Below, piece by piece: positions 41,356 through 49,363 of a stretch of DNA of 64,000 nucleotides. The number at the start of each line of letters is the position of its first letter. Position 1 is the first letter of the stretch. The DNA comes from Bacillota bacterium (GTDB lineage Bacteria; Bacillota; Clostridia; Christensenellales; JAEXRW01). The stretch spans positions 1 to 64,000 of the forward strand of contig JAEXRW010000005.1 of assembly GCA_023454175.1 (NCBI GenBank). Reading direction: 5' to 3'. Both the position numbers and the translations under genes were made by a program. The notes under the pieces were generated by a model, which saw only the letters and a program-made list of their open reading frames with translations, was not told the origin of the DNA and did no database searches.

Positions 41356-41498
41356 TTATATCTCCCTTTCACTTCACGCGGGCATTCCTTTGGCGGTTAG
41401 CCCTTATTGTTTATTATACCATGCCATACCGATTTATCCACTGCGGGGATGCCAAATTAGCGCTTCGGATGGCCGGCAATGCAGCAGCCAATATGAGA

Positions 41499-41530
41499 AA
41501 GACACCGGTTTTTAATAGAACCGGTGTCTT
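41499..41530 (-). terminator. terminator of the DUF4097 gene at 41553
   Basis: A perfect 12-bp stem AAGACACCGGTT/AACCGGTGTCTT (41499-41510 with 41519-41530). The T run on the minus strand is short. Confidence 0.7.
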
Positions 41531-41552
41531 CGCGCCCTGCTCCGGATAAATA

Positions 41553-42449
41553 TTACTGCTTGTCGATGTCGATACTGCCTGTTTTCGTTTTTAGCTGGAC
41601 TTTGGTGCCGCCGTCGTTGTAGGTGCCGCGTATCTCGTCGCCCAGCCGCACGCCGCCCCCTGCGGTGATCTCGCCGTAGAGCTTGAAATCGGTGCGGATA
41701 CGCCCCGTGTTCGTCGCCGCTTCCAATGTGAAGGGCAGGTCGGGGATCCGCAGGCGGATGGAGCCTGTATTGGTATGGATGGAGGTCTCCGCCATTTCCG
41801 TCATGTCCGCGTTCACGCTGCCCGTGCCTCCGCTCACCCGCAGGATGCCCGAACATTCCTCCAGCTGTACGCTGCCCGTGCCCGATTCGATGTCGATTTT
41901 TTCGGCATGGATGTTCCGAAGGGCCGTGCTCCCGGTGCGTACCATGCATTTGGCGGTTTTGGTCTGGACGTTGGCCGCCTCGATCTTCCCGGTATTGGAT
42001 TTGAGCTCCAGGCTCTCCAGCTGCCGGTTCTCGCAGTCCACCTCCACCGCGCCCGTGCTCGTCTGCACGTGCAGGGTTTTGGCCCCGATTCCCAGCCGTA
42101 CGATGCCCGTGGAGTTTTCCACGCTCACGTTCCCCAGGTTGAATCCGGCCATGTTCACCGCGCCGGTATGGGAAGCGATATCGATATCCCCGTCGAAGCT
42201 GTCCGGCAGCCGGATGATCAGTTCATACATGTTCAGCGGGCCCAGCACCCAGTTTTTGATCTGCATGGTGATATCCAGCAGCTCCGCATCGTTTTTCACG
42301 TCCAGCGTGTAGCTGGTGGGAAGCCCCACCCCCATGAGTTCCAGTGAAGGCGTGATGGAAGGCTTCACGGTCAGTGAAGCGATGTCGGTGGAGATGCGGA
42401 CCTTTGTGACCCCGGAAAAGTCCAATGCCTGTGTTTTCAGTATGCCCAT
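41553..42449 (-). CDS. DUF4097 family beta-helix protein, without membrane anchor
   Basis: 298 residues built of repeating short strands of the form ..TG.v.l, e.g. ASHTGAVNM, VENSTGIVRL, VQTSTGAVEV, IESGTGSVQL, IHTNTGSIRLRI. This is a right-handed parallel beta-helix-like DUF4097 domain. No signal peptide or membrane helix is visible, unlike the neighbour at 42777, from which it was probably duplicated. GGGAGG lies upstream of the ATG. The upstream gap of 327 bases holds TATAAT at about 42533, so it may have its own promoter. Confidence 0.85.
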   Translation of the reverse strand: MGILKTQALDFSGVTKVRISTDIASLTVKPSITPSLELMGVGLPTSYTLDVKNDAELLDITMQIKNWVLGPLNMYELIIRLPDSFDGDIDIASHTGAVNMAGFNLGNVSVENSTGIVRLGIGAKTLHVQTSTGAVEVDCENRQLESLELKSNTGKIEAANVQTKTAKCMVRTGSTALRNIHAEKIDIESGTGSVQLEECSGILRVSGGTGSVNADMTEMAETSIHTNTGSIRLRIPDLPFTLEAATNTGRIRTDFKLYGEITAGGGVRLGDEIRGTYNDGGTKVQLKTKTGSIDIDKQ

Positions 42450-42776
42450 GAAGCTGAAACCTCCCTTGAAAGAATGATTGCTGCTTAGTAGCTAGGATAT
42501 GCCGCGGGTTTCCTTAATAGTTCTTTAATATATTATAACACTACGCCGGTCAGCTTGAAACAAGTTTCCCATCTTTGGCAAAGTTAACTTTTTACAGGTC
42601 GTCCCCCGGGATAAAGGCGCAAGGCAGTCCTTTGGAACCGCCTTACTATTTCATTCCATGCCGTAGCTTCGGCATGTACATTGTTTTCCCCTGTTGGGAG
42701 GGTGCGGCTGTCGGCAGGACCGGTAGCCGCACCCCATATGAATACGGATGAATGCTTTGGCATCGCGCAGCGGTGG
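42450..42776. other. intergenic with two stem-loops
   Basis: Between the two DUF4097 genes. GGGTGCGGCT/AGCCGCACCC near 42700-42735 and ATGCCG/CGGCAT near 42658-42675 are hairpins without T runs. A TATAAT on the minus strand near 42533 is a candidate -10 for the downstream DUF4097 gene. No gene is present. Confidence 0.5.
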
Positions 42777-43802
42777 TTATCGCTTTTCGATCCGCACGCT
42801 GCCGGTGCTCGCGCTCAGGGTGATCATCGGGCCGCCGTCACCGTACTGGCCCTTGATGTCGTCGCCGATCCTCACGCGTCCCTTGCCGGTGATCTGTCCC
42901 ATGATGGTGAAATCGCTGTTCACGCTGCCGGTGTTGGAGTGGGCGTCCAGGCTGAATCCCTTGTCCGGGATGCGCAGACGGATGGAGCCGGTGGTGGTGT
43001 TCAGTTTGATGTCGCCAAAGTCCACCATGTCCGCCTCGATGCTGCCCGTGCCGTTTTCGGCAGTCAGTGTGCCTGAGCAGCCCGTCAGGATGACCCTGCC
43101 GGTCGTAGCGTCGGCTGTGAGTGTTTTGGCTGTGACGTTTTCCATTGTCACGCTGCCGGTGTGGTTGGTGCAGGTCACGGTATCCGCGGATTTGATGTTG
43201 GCCGCGCGCACCGAGCCGGTGTTTGCCTTCAGTTCCACGCTCTGGTAGTCCCGGTTGCCGCCTTCGAGACTTACTGCGCCTGTGCTGGCCGTCGCCGTCA
43301 CGGTTTTGGCACCCACGTCCAGGGTTACCCTGCCCGTGCTGCTGTTGACGAGTACGTTGTTCAGGTTGAAGCCCGCCATTTCGGCTGCGCCTGTGTGGGA
43401 TTGGATCTCCACGTCCCCGTTGAAGGATTCCGGCATCCCCACCGTCAGGTGATAGTCATTCAGTGTCCAGGAAAAATACGGGGGTTTCACTTTCATGGTG
43501 ATATCCAGTTCACCGCCGCTTTTTGCCACAGTCAGTTCCGCGATATCCGGCACGCTCACACCCGAAAGGTTGGCCGTGGGATTGTCGCTGGGCGTCACTT
43601 TGAGCTCCGCGATGTCGCTGGAGATTTTCACCTTGGTTACGCCCGAGAAATCGAGCTGTTCCGTTTTGTTCACATTGACGCGGGGCCCGTTGTCAAACAG
43701 GTTTTTCGCCCCGGTTCCGAAGTAGATGGCCGCCGTGATCCCTGCGCCGATGAGGCATACGCCCAGTACCGAGCACAGTACGATGATAAGAGTCTTTTTC
43801 AT
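42777..43802 (-). CDS. membrane-anchored DUF4097 family beta-helix protein
   Basis: About 341 residues. The N-terminal membrane helix (about 3-27, LIIVLCSVLGVCLIGAGITAAIYFG) is followed by the beta-helix, with QSHTGAAEM, VNSSTGRVTL, ASTGAVSL, NHTGSVTM, TTTGSIRLRI, NTGSVNSDF, STGSVRI. DUF4097 with DUF1700 (HAAS) and PadR is a recurrent envelope-stress-type operon in Bacillota. The ATG at 43802 lies one base past the stop of the DUF1700 gene and is chosen over 43850. AAGGGAA is upstream. Confidence 0.88.
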   Translation of the reverse strand: MKKTLIIVLCSVLGVCLIGAGITAAIYFGTGAKNLFDNGPRVNVNKTEQLDFSGVTKVKISSDIAELKVTPSDNPTANLSGVSVPDIAELTVAKSGGELDITMKVKPPYFSWTLNDYHLTVGMPESFNGDVEIQSHTGAAEMAGFNLNNVLVNSSTGRVTLDVGAKTVTATASTGAVSLEGGNRDYQSVELKANTGSVRAANIKSADTVTCTNHTGSVTMENVTAKTLTADATTGRVILTGCSGTLTAENGTGSIEADMVDFGDIKLNTTTGSIRLRIPDKGFSLDAHSNTGSVNSDFTIMGQITGKGRVRIGDDIKGQYGDGGPMITLSASTGSVRIEKR

Positions 43803-43803
43803 T

Positions 43804-44376
43804 TCAGGATTCCCTTCTTTCAAATATTTTCTTGATGGACGAAAGTCCATTCAGTATCCCTTTGTTCATCGGCTTGAATGCCGAAAGTCCCAGTACGAAG
43901 AGCAGTACGCCCAGTGCGATCAGGAAAACCCCCGCGAATATGCACAGGATCAGCAGGGCCACTCCGCCCGCAAACATGGACGGGATGGCTGCGGCTGCGA
44001 TCGTTGCGATGCCGCCCAGGCCGATCCCCGCTCCGATGATGAGCAGCAGGATCACCAGCGTGTATCCGATGATGCTCGGCAGTACCACGCCCAGGAATGA
44101 GAGCACCCCTGTACCCGTGGCCGCCGAAAGAGCCCTTGCGATGTCCCTGGGTTTTTTGGTTTCCTGGGCAATCTCTATTTTGGAGACCGCGCAGTATTGC
44201 TTGCCCAGCTTCCGGGGGTCCCCCAGCCTCTCCGAGATCTCGTCTTCGCTTTTTCCTTCGCCCATGGCATAGTCGAAATGTTCGGCTATCTCCGCCACGA
44301 TCTCGTTCTTCTCTTCCTCTTTAAAGCAGCCCTTCAGTCCGCTCTCCAGCAGTTTCAGGTATTTGTCCTTTTTCAT
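43804..44376 (-). CDS. DUF1700 (HAAS) membrane protein
   Basis: 190 residues. The N-terminal HAAS helical domain (about 1-70, with LLESGLKGCFKEEEKNEIVAEIAEHFDYAMGEG and ERLGDPRKLGKQY) is typical of DUF1700 proteins and works as a signalling adaptor to PadR repressors. Then there are three or four membrane helices. It sits between PadR and DUF4097 with minimal spacing, so they form one transcript. In such systems the HAAS domain is thought to relay membrane status to the PadR regulator; here that is inference. Confidence 0.88.
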   Translation of the reverse strand: MKKDKYLKLLESGLKGCFKEEEKNEIVAEIAEHFDYAMGEGKSEDEISERLGDPRKLGKQYCAVSKIEIAQETKKPRDIARALSAATGTGVLSFLGVVLPSIIGYTLVILLLIIGAGIGLGGIATIAAAAIPSMFAGGVALLILCIFAGVFLIALGVLLFVLGLSAFKPMNKGILNGLSSIKKIFERRES

Positions 44377-44691
44377 TTAGATCTCACCTCCTACGAGCTT
44401 GTTCACAGCCTCCGCGAATTCCAGCCATTCCGTTTTTAGCCCCGCGTAAAATTCCTCGCCCTTCTCAGTGAGCGTGTAATATTTGCGGGGTGGGCCTTCG
44501 CTGGACTCCTTCAGGTAGGTGGTGAAGTATCCTTCCGTCATGAGCCTTCTGAGCAGTGGATATATCGAGCCTTCCGACATGTCGAAGTGTTTGCATATTT
44601 CCATCACCATCTCATACCCGTACCGGTCCCTTACCTTCAGCAGCGCCAGTACGCACAGTTCCAATACGCCTTTTTTGAATTGTATGTTCAA
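44377..44691 (-). CDS. PadR family transcriptional repressor
   Basis: 104 residues. The winged helix-turn-helix spans about 5-75 (KVRDRYGYEMVMEICKHFDMSEGSIYPLLRRLMTEGYF) and the PadR family ending KYYTLTEKGEEFYAGL follows. The start is TTG at 44691, where GGAGGGA lies eight bases upstream; the longer frame to 44748 would include the promoter. A short dimerisation helix ends the protein. It precedes DUF1700 directly. The -10 region overlaps an ATGTACAT palindrome, the PadR operator type, indicating autoregulation. Confidence 0.88.
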   Translation of the reverse strand: MNIQFKKGVLELCVLALLKVRDRYGYEMVMEICKHFDMSEGSIYPLLRRLMTEGYFTTYLKESSEGPPRKYYTLTEKGEEFYAGLKTEWLEFAEAVNKLVGGEI

Positions 44692-44730
44692 GGCCGTCCC
44701 TCCTTTCAAAGCAATGTATCTGTCCTTGAC

Positions 44731-44765
44731 ATGTACATAATAACACACGCTATTGTATAATGCAA
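44731..44765 (-). promoter_or_regulatory. PadR operon promoter and operator
   Basis: On the minus strand TTGCAT (44760-44765) and TATTAT (44737-44742) with 17 bases between. ATGTACAT (44731-44738) overlaps the -10, a short PadR-type palindrome. Confidence 0.7.
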
Positions 44766-44803
44766 GGTACTAAATTATATTTTTATTGAATTTTTTTATT
44801 CTG

Positions 44804-44840
44804 AAAAAGCAGCAACCCCTCCGCATCTTGGAAGGGCTGC
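44804..44840 (-). terminator. terminator of the CPBP protease gene
   Basis: GCAGCCCTT (44840-44832 on the minus strand) pairs imperfectly with AGGGGTTGCTGC (44820-44809), followed by five T. Confidence 0.7.
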
Positions 44841-44865
44841 CGCATTTGAAAATAATCGGCCGCTC

Positions 44866-45525
44866 CTACCTGCCGAATACGTTCATCAGTGCGTGGATCA
44901 GGATGGCGCTGTATGTGTTTCGCGTCTTCCAGCGGAGGAATCCGGCCATGGCGCCAAATACCGCGCCGATGAGCACCTTCATCAGCATGATATTGGCCAT
45001 TCCCGCACCGCCCGTTCGCAGGTAAACGTCGGCGGCATACCCCAGGTGCCACAGCGCAAACATCACGGTGGTAGTGAGATACACAGCCCACTCCTTTTTG
45101 AGATGGCTTTTCAGATAATTCCATATGTATCCCCGGAATATCAGCTCTTCAAATATGGGTATCACGATTATTGAATGCAGTGTGTTGAATATGGCGTCTT
45201 CGGCAAATCCGGCGATGATAAGGCCCGAAATCATGGCTGCAGTGACCAGTATCAGCAATACCAGGCATACGGTCTTCCCCCATTTCGGCGCCCGGGAAAG
45301 GTCCAGGTCCAGTTTCACCCTGTTTGCTTTGAAAACAAACCATAATACCGCGCCCAGGATGATGAAGGAACCCGTGCTGGTGATATCCAATGCTGTTGGT
45401 GCCGTACCCGTCGCCTGTGCTGACCCGAATATGATCCCGCTCCGTACAGCCTGTATTATAATAAGGTATATGGCCGTAAAAAGGACCGGTTTGATTCGCC
45501 GGTCCGGGTGATGAATGGTCTCCAT
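44866..45525 (-). CDS. CPBP family intramembrane metalloprotease (Abi/CAAX-type)
   Basis: 219 residues with about seven membrane helices. Active-site motifs are FEELIFRGYIW (EExxxR, about 140), ALWHLGYA (FxxxH), and LIHALMNVFG (HxxxN/D), the standard CPBP order. Such proteins act in CAAX processing, bacteriocin self-immunity or stress. The ATG at 45525 begins three bases after the preceding stop; GGGAG is upstream. It is the last gene of a small operon that starts with a 36-residue hydrophobic peptide gene. Confidence 0.9.
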   Translation of the reverse strand: METIHHPDRRIKPVLFTAIYLIIIQAVRSGIIFGSAQATGTAPTALDITSTGSFIILGAVLWFVFKANRVKLDLDLSRAPKWGKTVCLVLLILVTAAMISGLIIAGFAEDAIFNTLHSIIVIPIFEELIFRGYIWNYLKSHLKKEWAVYLTTTVMFALWHLGYAADVYLRTGGAGMANIMLMKVLIGAVFGAMAGFLRWKTRNTYSAILIHALMNVFGR

Positions 45526-45527
45526 TG

Positions 45528-46196
45528 TTATTCTCCCAGGAATGGTAATAGTACGCATCGGTCTTCAATTCTGATCGTATCAATGAATATCCGGATACCC
45601 TCCCGGTACGTCCGCAGGTACCAGCCGTCCTGCACTTGCGCATATGTGTCGCTGGCGTTGTCCGTTTGGATATTGGCCGGTTCGCTTCCTTCCACCGCAT
45701 GGCAAAGTGAATCCTCGGTCTTCCTGAAAAGGTCGTTGTTCCGGGTGAATTCATACCGGATCATCCCGTTTTCGTTATCTATCCGGACCAATCCGTATTT
45801 CTCATTCAATGCATCCATGATGCCCAGCATCGTATAAGATTGTCCGGTATAAGTAGTGCTGTCTGAATACATAACCTGGTACGTATACCGCTTCCCGCGC
45901 AGTACCGTATCCCACGGTCTCCCGTCGTCCGGGTCCATTCGCGTTACGGTCGTGATCCCGCCCTCTTCCATTGTCTCCTGCGCTTGCTGCAGTAGGTCAC
46001 CGTCGTTTTGCAGCATTTCTTTGCTCTTATCCATCCAGTAGCTGCTGTTGCCGATGTTGAAGTGGCTCGCGGAAAAGTTCCCCGCTATGAAGAGCGCTCC
46101 CCACACCAGCCCGGCGATCAGCGCCAGGTATATCACGCCGCCAGCGGTGATCAGTGCGATGCCCCATCCCGGGAACTTTCTCTTTATTGTTTCCAT
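45528..46196 (-). CDS. single-pass membrane protein of unknown function
   Basis: 222 residues. A membrane helix (about 12-38, IALITAGGVIYLALIAGLVWGALF) is followed by an extracytoplasmic domain. Its start YWMDKSKEMLQNDGDLLQQAQETMEEGGI resembles YWLARSRMMLANDMGLLERIQIFLAETGI of the upstream gene. KYGLVRI...YEFT likewise matches KYGVVSI...YHFT, so the two are related. AAGGAG precedes the ATG. It is in the CPBP operon. Confidence 0.78.
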   Translation of the reverse strand: METIKRKFPGWGIALITAGGVIYLALIAGLVWGALFIAGNFSASHFNIGNSSYWMDKSKEMLQNDGDLLQQAQETMEEGGITTVTRMDPDDGRPWDTVLRGKRYTYQVMYSDSTTYTGQSYTMLGIMDALNEKYGLVRIDNENGMIRYEFTRNNDLFRKTEDSLCHAVEGSEPANIQTDNASDTYAQVQDGWYLRTYREGIRIFIDTIRIEDRCVLLPFLGE

Positions 46197-46220
46197 TGTT
46201 TTTCTCCTTTCGACCCATCT

Positions 46221-46715
46221 TTACGTGATGGAGTACGCGTAATGCCATCCCTCGCCTATTTCGATTACAAAGTTGTAGTCCGTCACGCCCGGCCTGCTTC
46301 CCCCGGTGTACACCAGCATGTCCCCCATACCGTAGGCAAATCCCGGCGAGTAAGTGAAGTGGTATTCGGTGGCCTGATCCGTTTTCCGGATGGATACTAC
46401 GCCGTACTTTGCCGCCAGTTGGTCTGTACATTCCGTCAGTTCCTCCGCCGCCTGGATGCTGCGGTTTGGTCTCGCAGGCAGCCTGCTGGTATTGCCGGGA
46501 ATGGTCTTATCAATGAAAAGGCCTTGTTTTTCGATTCGTACCGGTTGGTATATATCGATAGAACGTATCCCGGTTTCGGCTAGAAATATTTGAATGCGTT
46601 CCAGCAGCCCCATGTCGTTGGCCAGCATCATCCTGCTCCGCGCCAGCCAGTACTCCCAGTCCCCCATGTGCTCCGGCTCCTGTGCTGTATTCAGTGGAGA
46701 GAGTGCCTGATTCAT
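46221..46715 (-). CDS. soluble paralogue of the following membrane protein, unknown function
   Basis: 164 residues without a signal or membrane helix. It shares two blocks with the gene at 45528 but lacks its membrane helix. The ribosome site AAAGGAAAA is about ten bases away from the ATG. The order is small peptide, this gene, membrane paralogue, CPBP protease. The function is unknown. Confidence 0.72.
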   Translation of the reverse strand: MNQALSPLNTAQEPEHMGDWEYWLARSRMMLANDMGLLERIQIFLAETGIRSIDIYQPVRIEKQGLFIDKTIPGNTSRLPARPNRSIQAAEELTECTDQLAAKYGVVSIRKTDQATEYHFTYSPGFAYGMGDMLVYTGGSRPGVTDYNFVIEIGEGWHYAYSIT

Positions 46716-46745
46716 GTCTGCATTTTCCTTTCACTTTTAGATATA

Positions 46746-46856
46746 CTAGATGATTTTCAGTAGGACCATGATCACGACCGGCAGCGCGGCCGCCGTTATG
46801 GTGATGAGGAATTTCGCCCATATCGGCATTCCCCTTCGTTTTTCCGTCATTCTCAC
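46746..46856 (-). CDS. 36-residue cationic membrane peptide
   Basis: GTG start at 46856, eight bases after GGAGG, with stop at 46746. The peptide is basic at its start (MRMTEKRRG) and then one strongly hydrophobic helix (MPIWAKFLITITAAALPV, then VIMVLLKII). It lies 30 bases before the next gene in the CPBP operon. Such tiny ORFs may be regulatory or toxin-like membrane peptides. It is too short for confident coding calls, but the ribosome site and spacing fit. Confidence 0.6.
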   Translation of the reverse strand: MRMTEKRRGMPIWAKFLITITAAALPVVIMVLLKII

Positions 46857-46914
46857 GATGTAAACCTCCCTTGTTCCCTGTGTCTCGTCCCGCGGACGTC
46901 CAAATGTCTCCCGC

Positions 46915-47028
46915 AGGCTTAATTCATAATTCTCAGTTTTCGATTTATTAACCCCCGCAGGGCAATTGAATCTGTCCCGCAGGGACTCCGCAACTATTAA
47001 CTATTAACTGTTAACTGTTAACTATCAA
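46915..47028. repeat. intergenic repeats: CCCGCAGGG palindromes and aactattaact iterations
   Basis: CCCGCAGGG occurs twice (about 46956 and 46976), followed by four or five iterations of aactattaact/aactgttaact. Related to units at 12.25-12.33 kb and to the caattctcaatt tracts. No gene is present. Confidence 0.55.
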
Positions 47029-47253
47029 CTATTCTCCCTGTGTTCCCTCGTCCGGCACAAATTCGAGTATGTCCCCCGGCTGGCACATCAGCTCCCTGCA
47101 CAGCGCCTCCAGCGTGGAGAAGCGTACCGCCCGCGCCCGGTTGTTTTTCAGGATGGACAGGTTGGCAGCCGTGATGCCGATGCGTTCGGCCAGCTCGTTC
47201 ACGCCGATCTTCCGTTTTGCCATCATCACATCTATATTTAGAATGATTGCCAT
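47029..47253 (-). CDS. Cro/CI-type HTH regulator (YozG-like)
   Basis: 74 residues, one helix-turn-helix domain with NELAERIGITAANLSILKNNRARAVRFSTLEALCRELMCQPGDILEF, the YozG-like single-domain type. It is the second gene after a DUF2975 membrane protein, a stereotyped pair in Bacillota, where the two probably sense and report membrane or cell-surface state. GGAGGAG precedes the ATG. Confidence 0.9.
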   Translation of the reverse strand: MAIILNIDVMMAKRKIGVNELAERIGITAANLSILKNNRARAVRFSTLEALCRELMCQPGDILEFVPDEGTQGE

Positions 47254-47269
47254 AGGCTCCTCCTCCGCT

Positions 47270-47779
47270 TCATATCGTCAGGTCGTTTTCTTCCTTGGTC
47301 TCGGCCGCCCTGCGGAAGACGTCCTGCAGTACCTTGGAAAAAAGCCCGATCATGAAACATACAAAAGCGATGAAAAGCGTCCAGTAGGAGCCGTAGTAAA
47401 AGGTCTTCCCGAAAAAGAGAAAGCCTTCGATGAGGGAAAAAAGTGCGATCCTGCGCAGCGCGTTCACGTTCCTGCGGTCAAAGGTAAGCCCTTTCTCCAG
47501 CCTGCGGTAGATCCTCCCCGCATCCCATACCATGACGAGGAAAAAGATATCCACCACGTACATGAAAGCCATCAGGATGCCGTAATCCTCTTTCAGCGTG
47601 AGTCCGAAGTCGAAAAGCGGCGGCATGTACAGGTTTAGTCCCGTTTTGTATACGATGGGCAGGATAAAAGGCAGTGAGATGGCAAAGGCGATGCCGATGA
47701 TAAACAGGATATCAAATATGATGCGTGTTATTTTGGCAGCAGCCGTCATTTTGACCTGCGCGTGTACGCTTTTCTCCAT
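47270..47779 (-). CDS. DUF2975 membrane protein
   Basis: 169 residues with four membrane helices (about 18-40, 65-90, 110-130, 135-155) in the DUF2975 pattern, including GRIYRRLEKGLTFDRRNVNALRRIALFSL. It is usually paired with a YozG-like regulator, here 16 bases downstream. The signal sensed is unknown. Divergent from the corA leader. Confidence 0.88.
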   Translation of the reverse strand: MEKSVHAQVKMTAAAKITRIIFDILFIIGIAFAISLPFILPIVYKTGLNLYMPPLFDFGLTLKEDYGILMAFMYVVDIFFLVMVWDAGRIYRRLEKGLTFDRRNVNALRRIALFSLIEGFLFFGKTFYYGSYWTLFIAFVCFMIGLFSKVLQDVFRRAAETKEENDLTI

Positions 47780-48023
47780 GTATAGACCACCTCGAATTCA
47801 TTTTTTCTTATATTACCACAGATGCATATCGATTATCAATATGTTTTATTCGATTATTAATATATTCCCTGGTTTGAGGATCTGCTACTGCCGGCGAAAA
47901 CTTTTTTGATAATATTGAATATAATGTTTTACACATGTCGAAAATGGTGTTAGAATGAGTGACGGAAAAGTAATTATTTTTCGATATTGACTGAAATTCT
48001 GTTCATTTAGGAGGTGAAACGGC
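47780..48023. other. divergent promoter region of DUF2975 and corA
   Basis: A 244-base gap, AT-rich near both ends, holding the promoters of the DUF2975 operon (minus) and of the corA transcript (plus). Exact boxes are not clear. Confidence 0.45.
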
Positions 48024-48110
48024 GTGGACGCAGACCCTTGCCCTGATGGTAACCCTTACTCGTGCAATATCGCGATTGCGGGCTCTTCCGCCATGCCGTG
48101 CTTCATCTAG
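48024..48110 (+). CDS. upstream ORF (candidate leader peptide) before corA
   Basis: GTG start 48024, with AGGAGG ending nine bases upstream and stop TAG at 48108-48110. The 28-residue product reads MDADPCPDGNPYSCN then IAIAGSSAMPCFI. It is rich in Pro, Cys and Ala and has no family I know. The corA start lies 52 bases after its stop. The stretch also contains the hairpin GCAAT-atcgcg-ATTGC. It may be a translated leader sensing Mg2+ or ribosome state, or a coding-like part of a structured leader. Confidence 0.55.
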   Translation: MDADPCPDGNPYSCNIAIAGSSAMPCFI

Positions 48111-48162
48111 CATTTCTTAGCGGAGCGCCCGGAAAATAGTTTTGTTTCTGGAGGTGTTTCGC

Positions 48163-49158
48163 ATGATCGAGATCTACAAGACGGTCGGTGTAAACTTCCC
48201 GGCAGCCGGTAACGGCGATGACGGCAGCGCGTTGGATAATATCAAGCGCGATCTCATCCGCATCCCCGATATCGAGGAGCATGCCTGGGTCAATATCACC
48301 GCGCCCACCGAGGAGGAGCTCAGGGACGTTAGTACCCGGCTGGATATCGAGATGGATTTTCTCAGGGCCGCGCTGGACGAAGAGGAGCGTGCCCGTATCG
48401 AGACGGATAACGGGCAGACGTTGATAGTGGTGGATACGCCCGTCGTCGAGCGGGACGGCAAAAGCATCATCTACTCCACCATCCCGCTGGGCATCATCAT
48501 CGTAAAGCATTATATTGTGACGGTATGCCTGCGCGAGAATACCATATTGGATGAATTCTCCTGCAACGCCGTGAAATCATTCCTCACGCAGTACCGCACG
48601 CGTTTCGTGCTGCAGATGCTGTACCGGAACAGCATCCGTTTCCTGACCTACCTCAAGCATATTGATAAACTGAGCAATAAATATGAAGCGGACCTGCACC
48701 GCTCCATGAAAAATAAAGAGCTCTTTCAGATGTTGCGTCTCGAAAAGAGCCTTGTCTACTTCTCCACCTCCCTCAAAGCCAATGAAGGGGTACTGGAAAA
48801 GCTGTCCCGCCAGGAGCGGGTGAAAAAGTATCCCGAAGATGCCGAGCTGCTGGAAGACGTCATTATTGAAAACAAGCAGGCCATCGAGATGACCAATATC
48901 TACAGCAACATCCTGACCGGCACGATGGACGCTTTTGCATCGGTCATATCAAATAACCTCAATATTGTGATGCGGATCCTGACGTCCGTCACCATCGTGC
49001 TCGCCATCCCCACCATGGTCTCCAGTTTCTTCGGTATGAACGTCGCCATGCCCCTGAGCGCAGATAGTCCCTGGTCGTTCCTCATCATCGTGGGCATCGC
49101 CATATCCCTGTGCGCGGTGGTCACCTTCGTCCTTTTCAAAAAGAAAATGTTTTGGTGA
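48163..49158 (+). CDS. corA: CorA family Mg2+ transporter
   Basis: About 331 residues. A long acidic cytoplasmic domain (1-265) is followed by two C-terminal membrane helices. The pore signature FFGMNV (GMN) is near residue 288, followed by the periplasmic loop. In the pentamer it would import Mg2+ (or Co2+/Ni2+). The ATG at 48163 (MIEIYKTV) follows GGAGGTGTTTCGC and is preferred over 48142. A 28-codon upstream ORF precedes it. A structured repeat element follows 60 bases after the stop. Confidence 0.92.
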   Translation: MIEIYKTVGVNFPAAGNGDDGSALDNIKRDLIRIPDIEEHAWVNITAPTEEELRDVSTRLDIEMDFLRAALDEEERARIETDNGQTLIVVDTPVVERDGKSIIYSTIPLGIIIVKHYIVTVCLRENTILDEFSCNAVKSFLTQYRTRFVLQMLYRNSIRFLTYLKHIDKLSNKYEADLHRSMKNKELFQMLRLEKSLVYFSTSLKANEGVLEKLSRQERVKKYPEDAELLEDVIIENKQAIEMTNIYSNILTGTMDAFASVISNNLNIVMRILTSVTIVLAIPTMVSSFFGMNVAMPLSADSPWSFLIIVGIAISLCAVVTFVLFKKKMFW

Positions 49159-49218
49159 AACATCCGTTATTTGAACGTCATCTGTTAAAAAGGTAATCAA
49201 ATAAAAAACATTAAATAC

Positions 49219-49363
49219 GTCATTTCTGGCGGCGTGTACACGCGACGCGCCCGGAGAATGCTCCAGTGGAGCATTCTTAGCGGAGCGGATGACACCATGC
49301 ATACAGGTTTGCGGTGAGCAAACCTGTATGTGTAAACTCAAAAAAGTGGCGCGCCACTTTTTT
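49219..49363 (+). ncRNA. structured repeat element, copy B
   Basis: A 145-base element matching copy A. Outer pairing GTCAT/ATGAC (49219-49223 with about 49288-49292), then hairpin 49256-49264/49268-49276 with loop AGT (GAATGCTCC/GGAGCATTC). Next are hairpin 49300-49311/49319-49330 with loop cggtgag (CATACAGGTTTG/CAAACCTGTATG) and the terminator palindrome AAAAAAGTGGCGCGCCAC plus T run. Each stem has different bases from copy A yet pairs fully. It lies downstream of corA, as copy A lies downstream of the Ca-ATPase. Confidence 0.78.
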
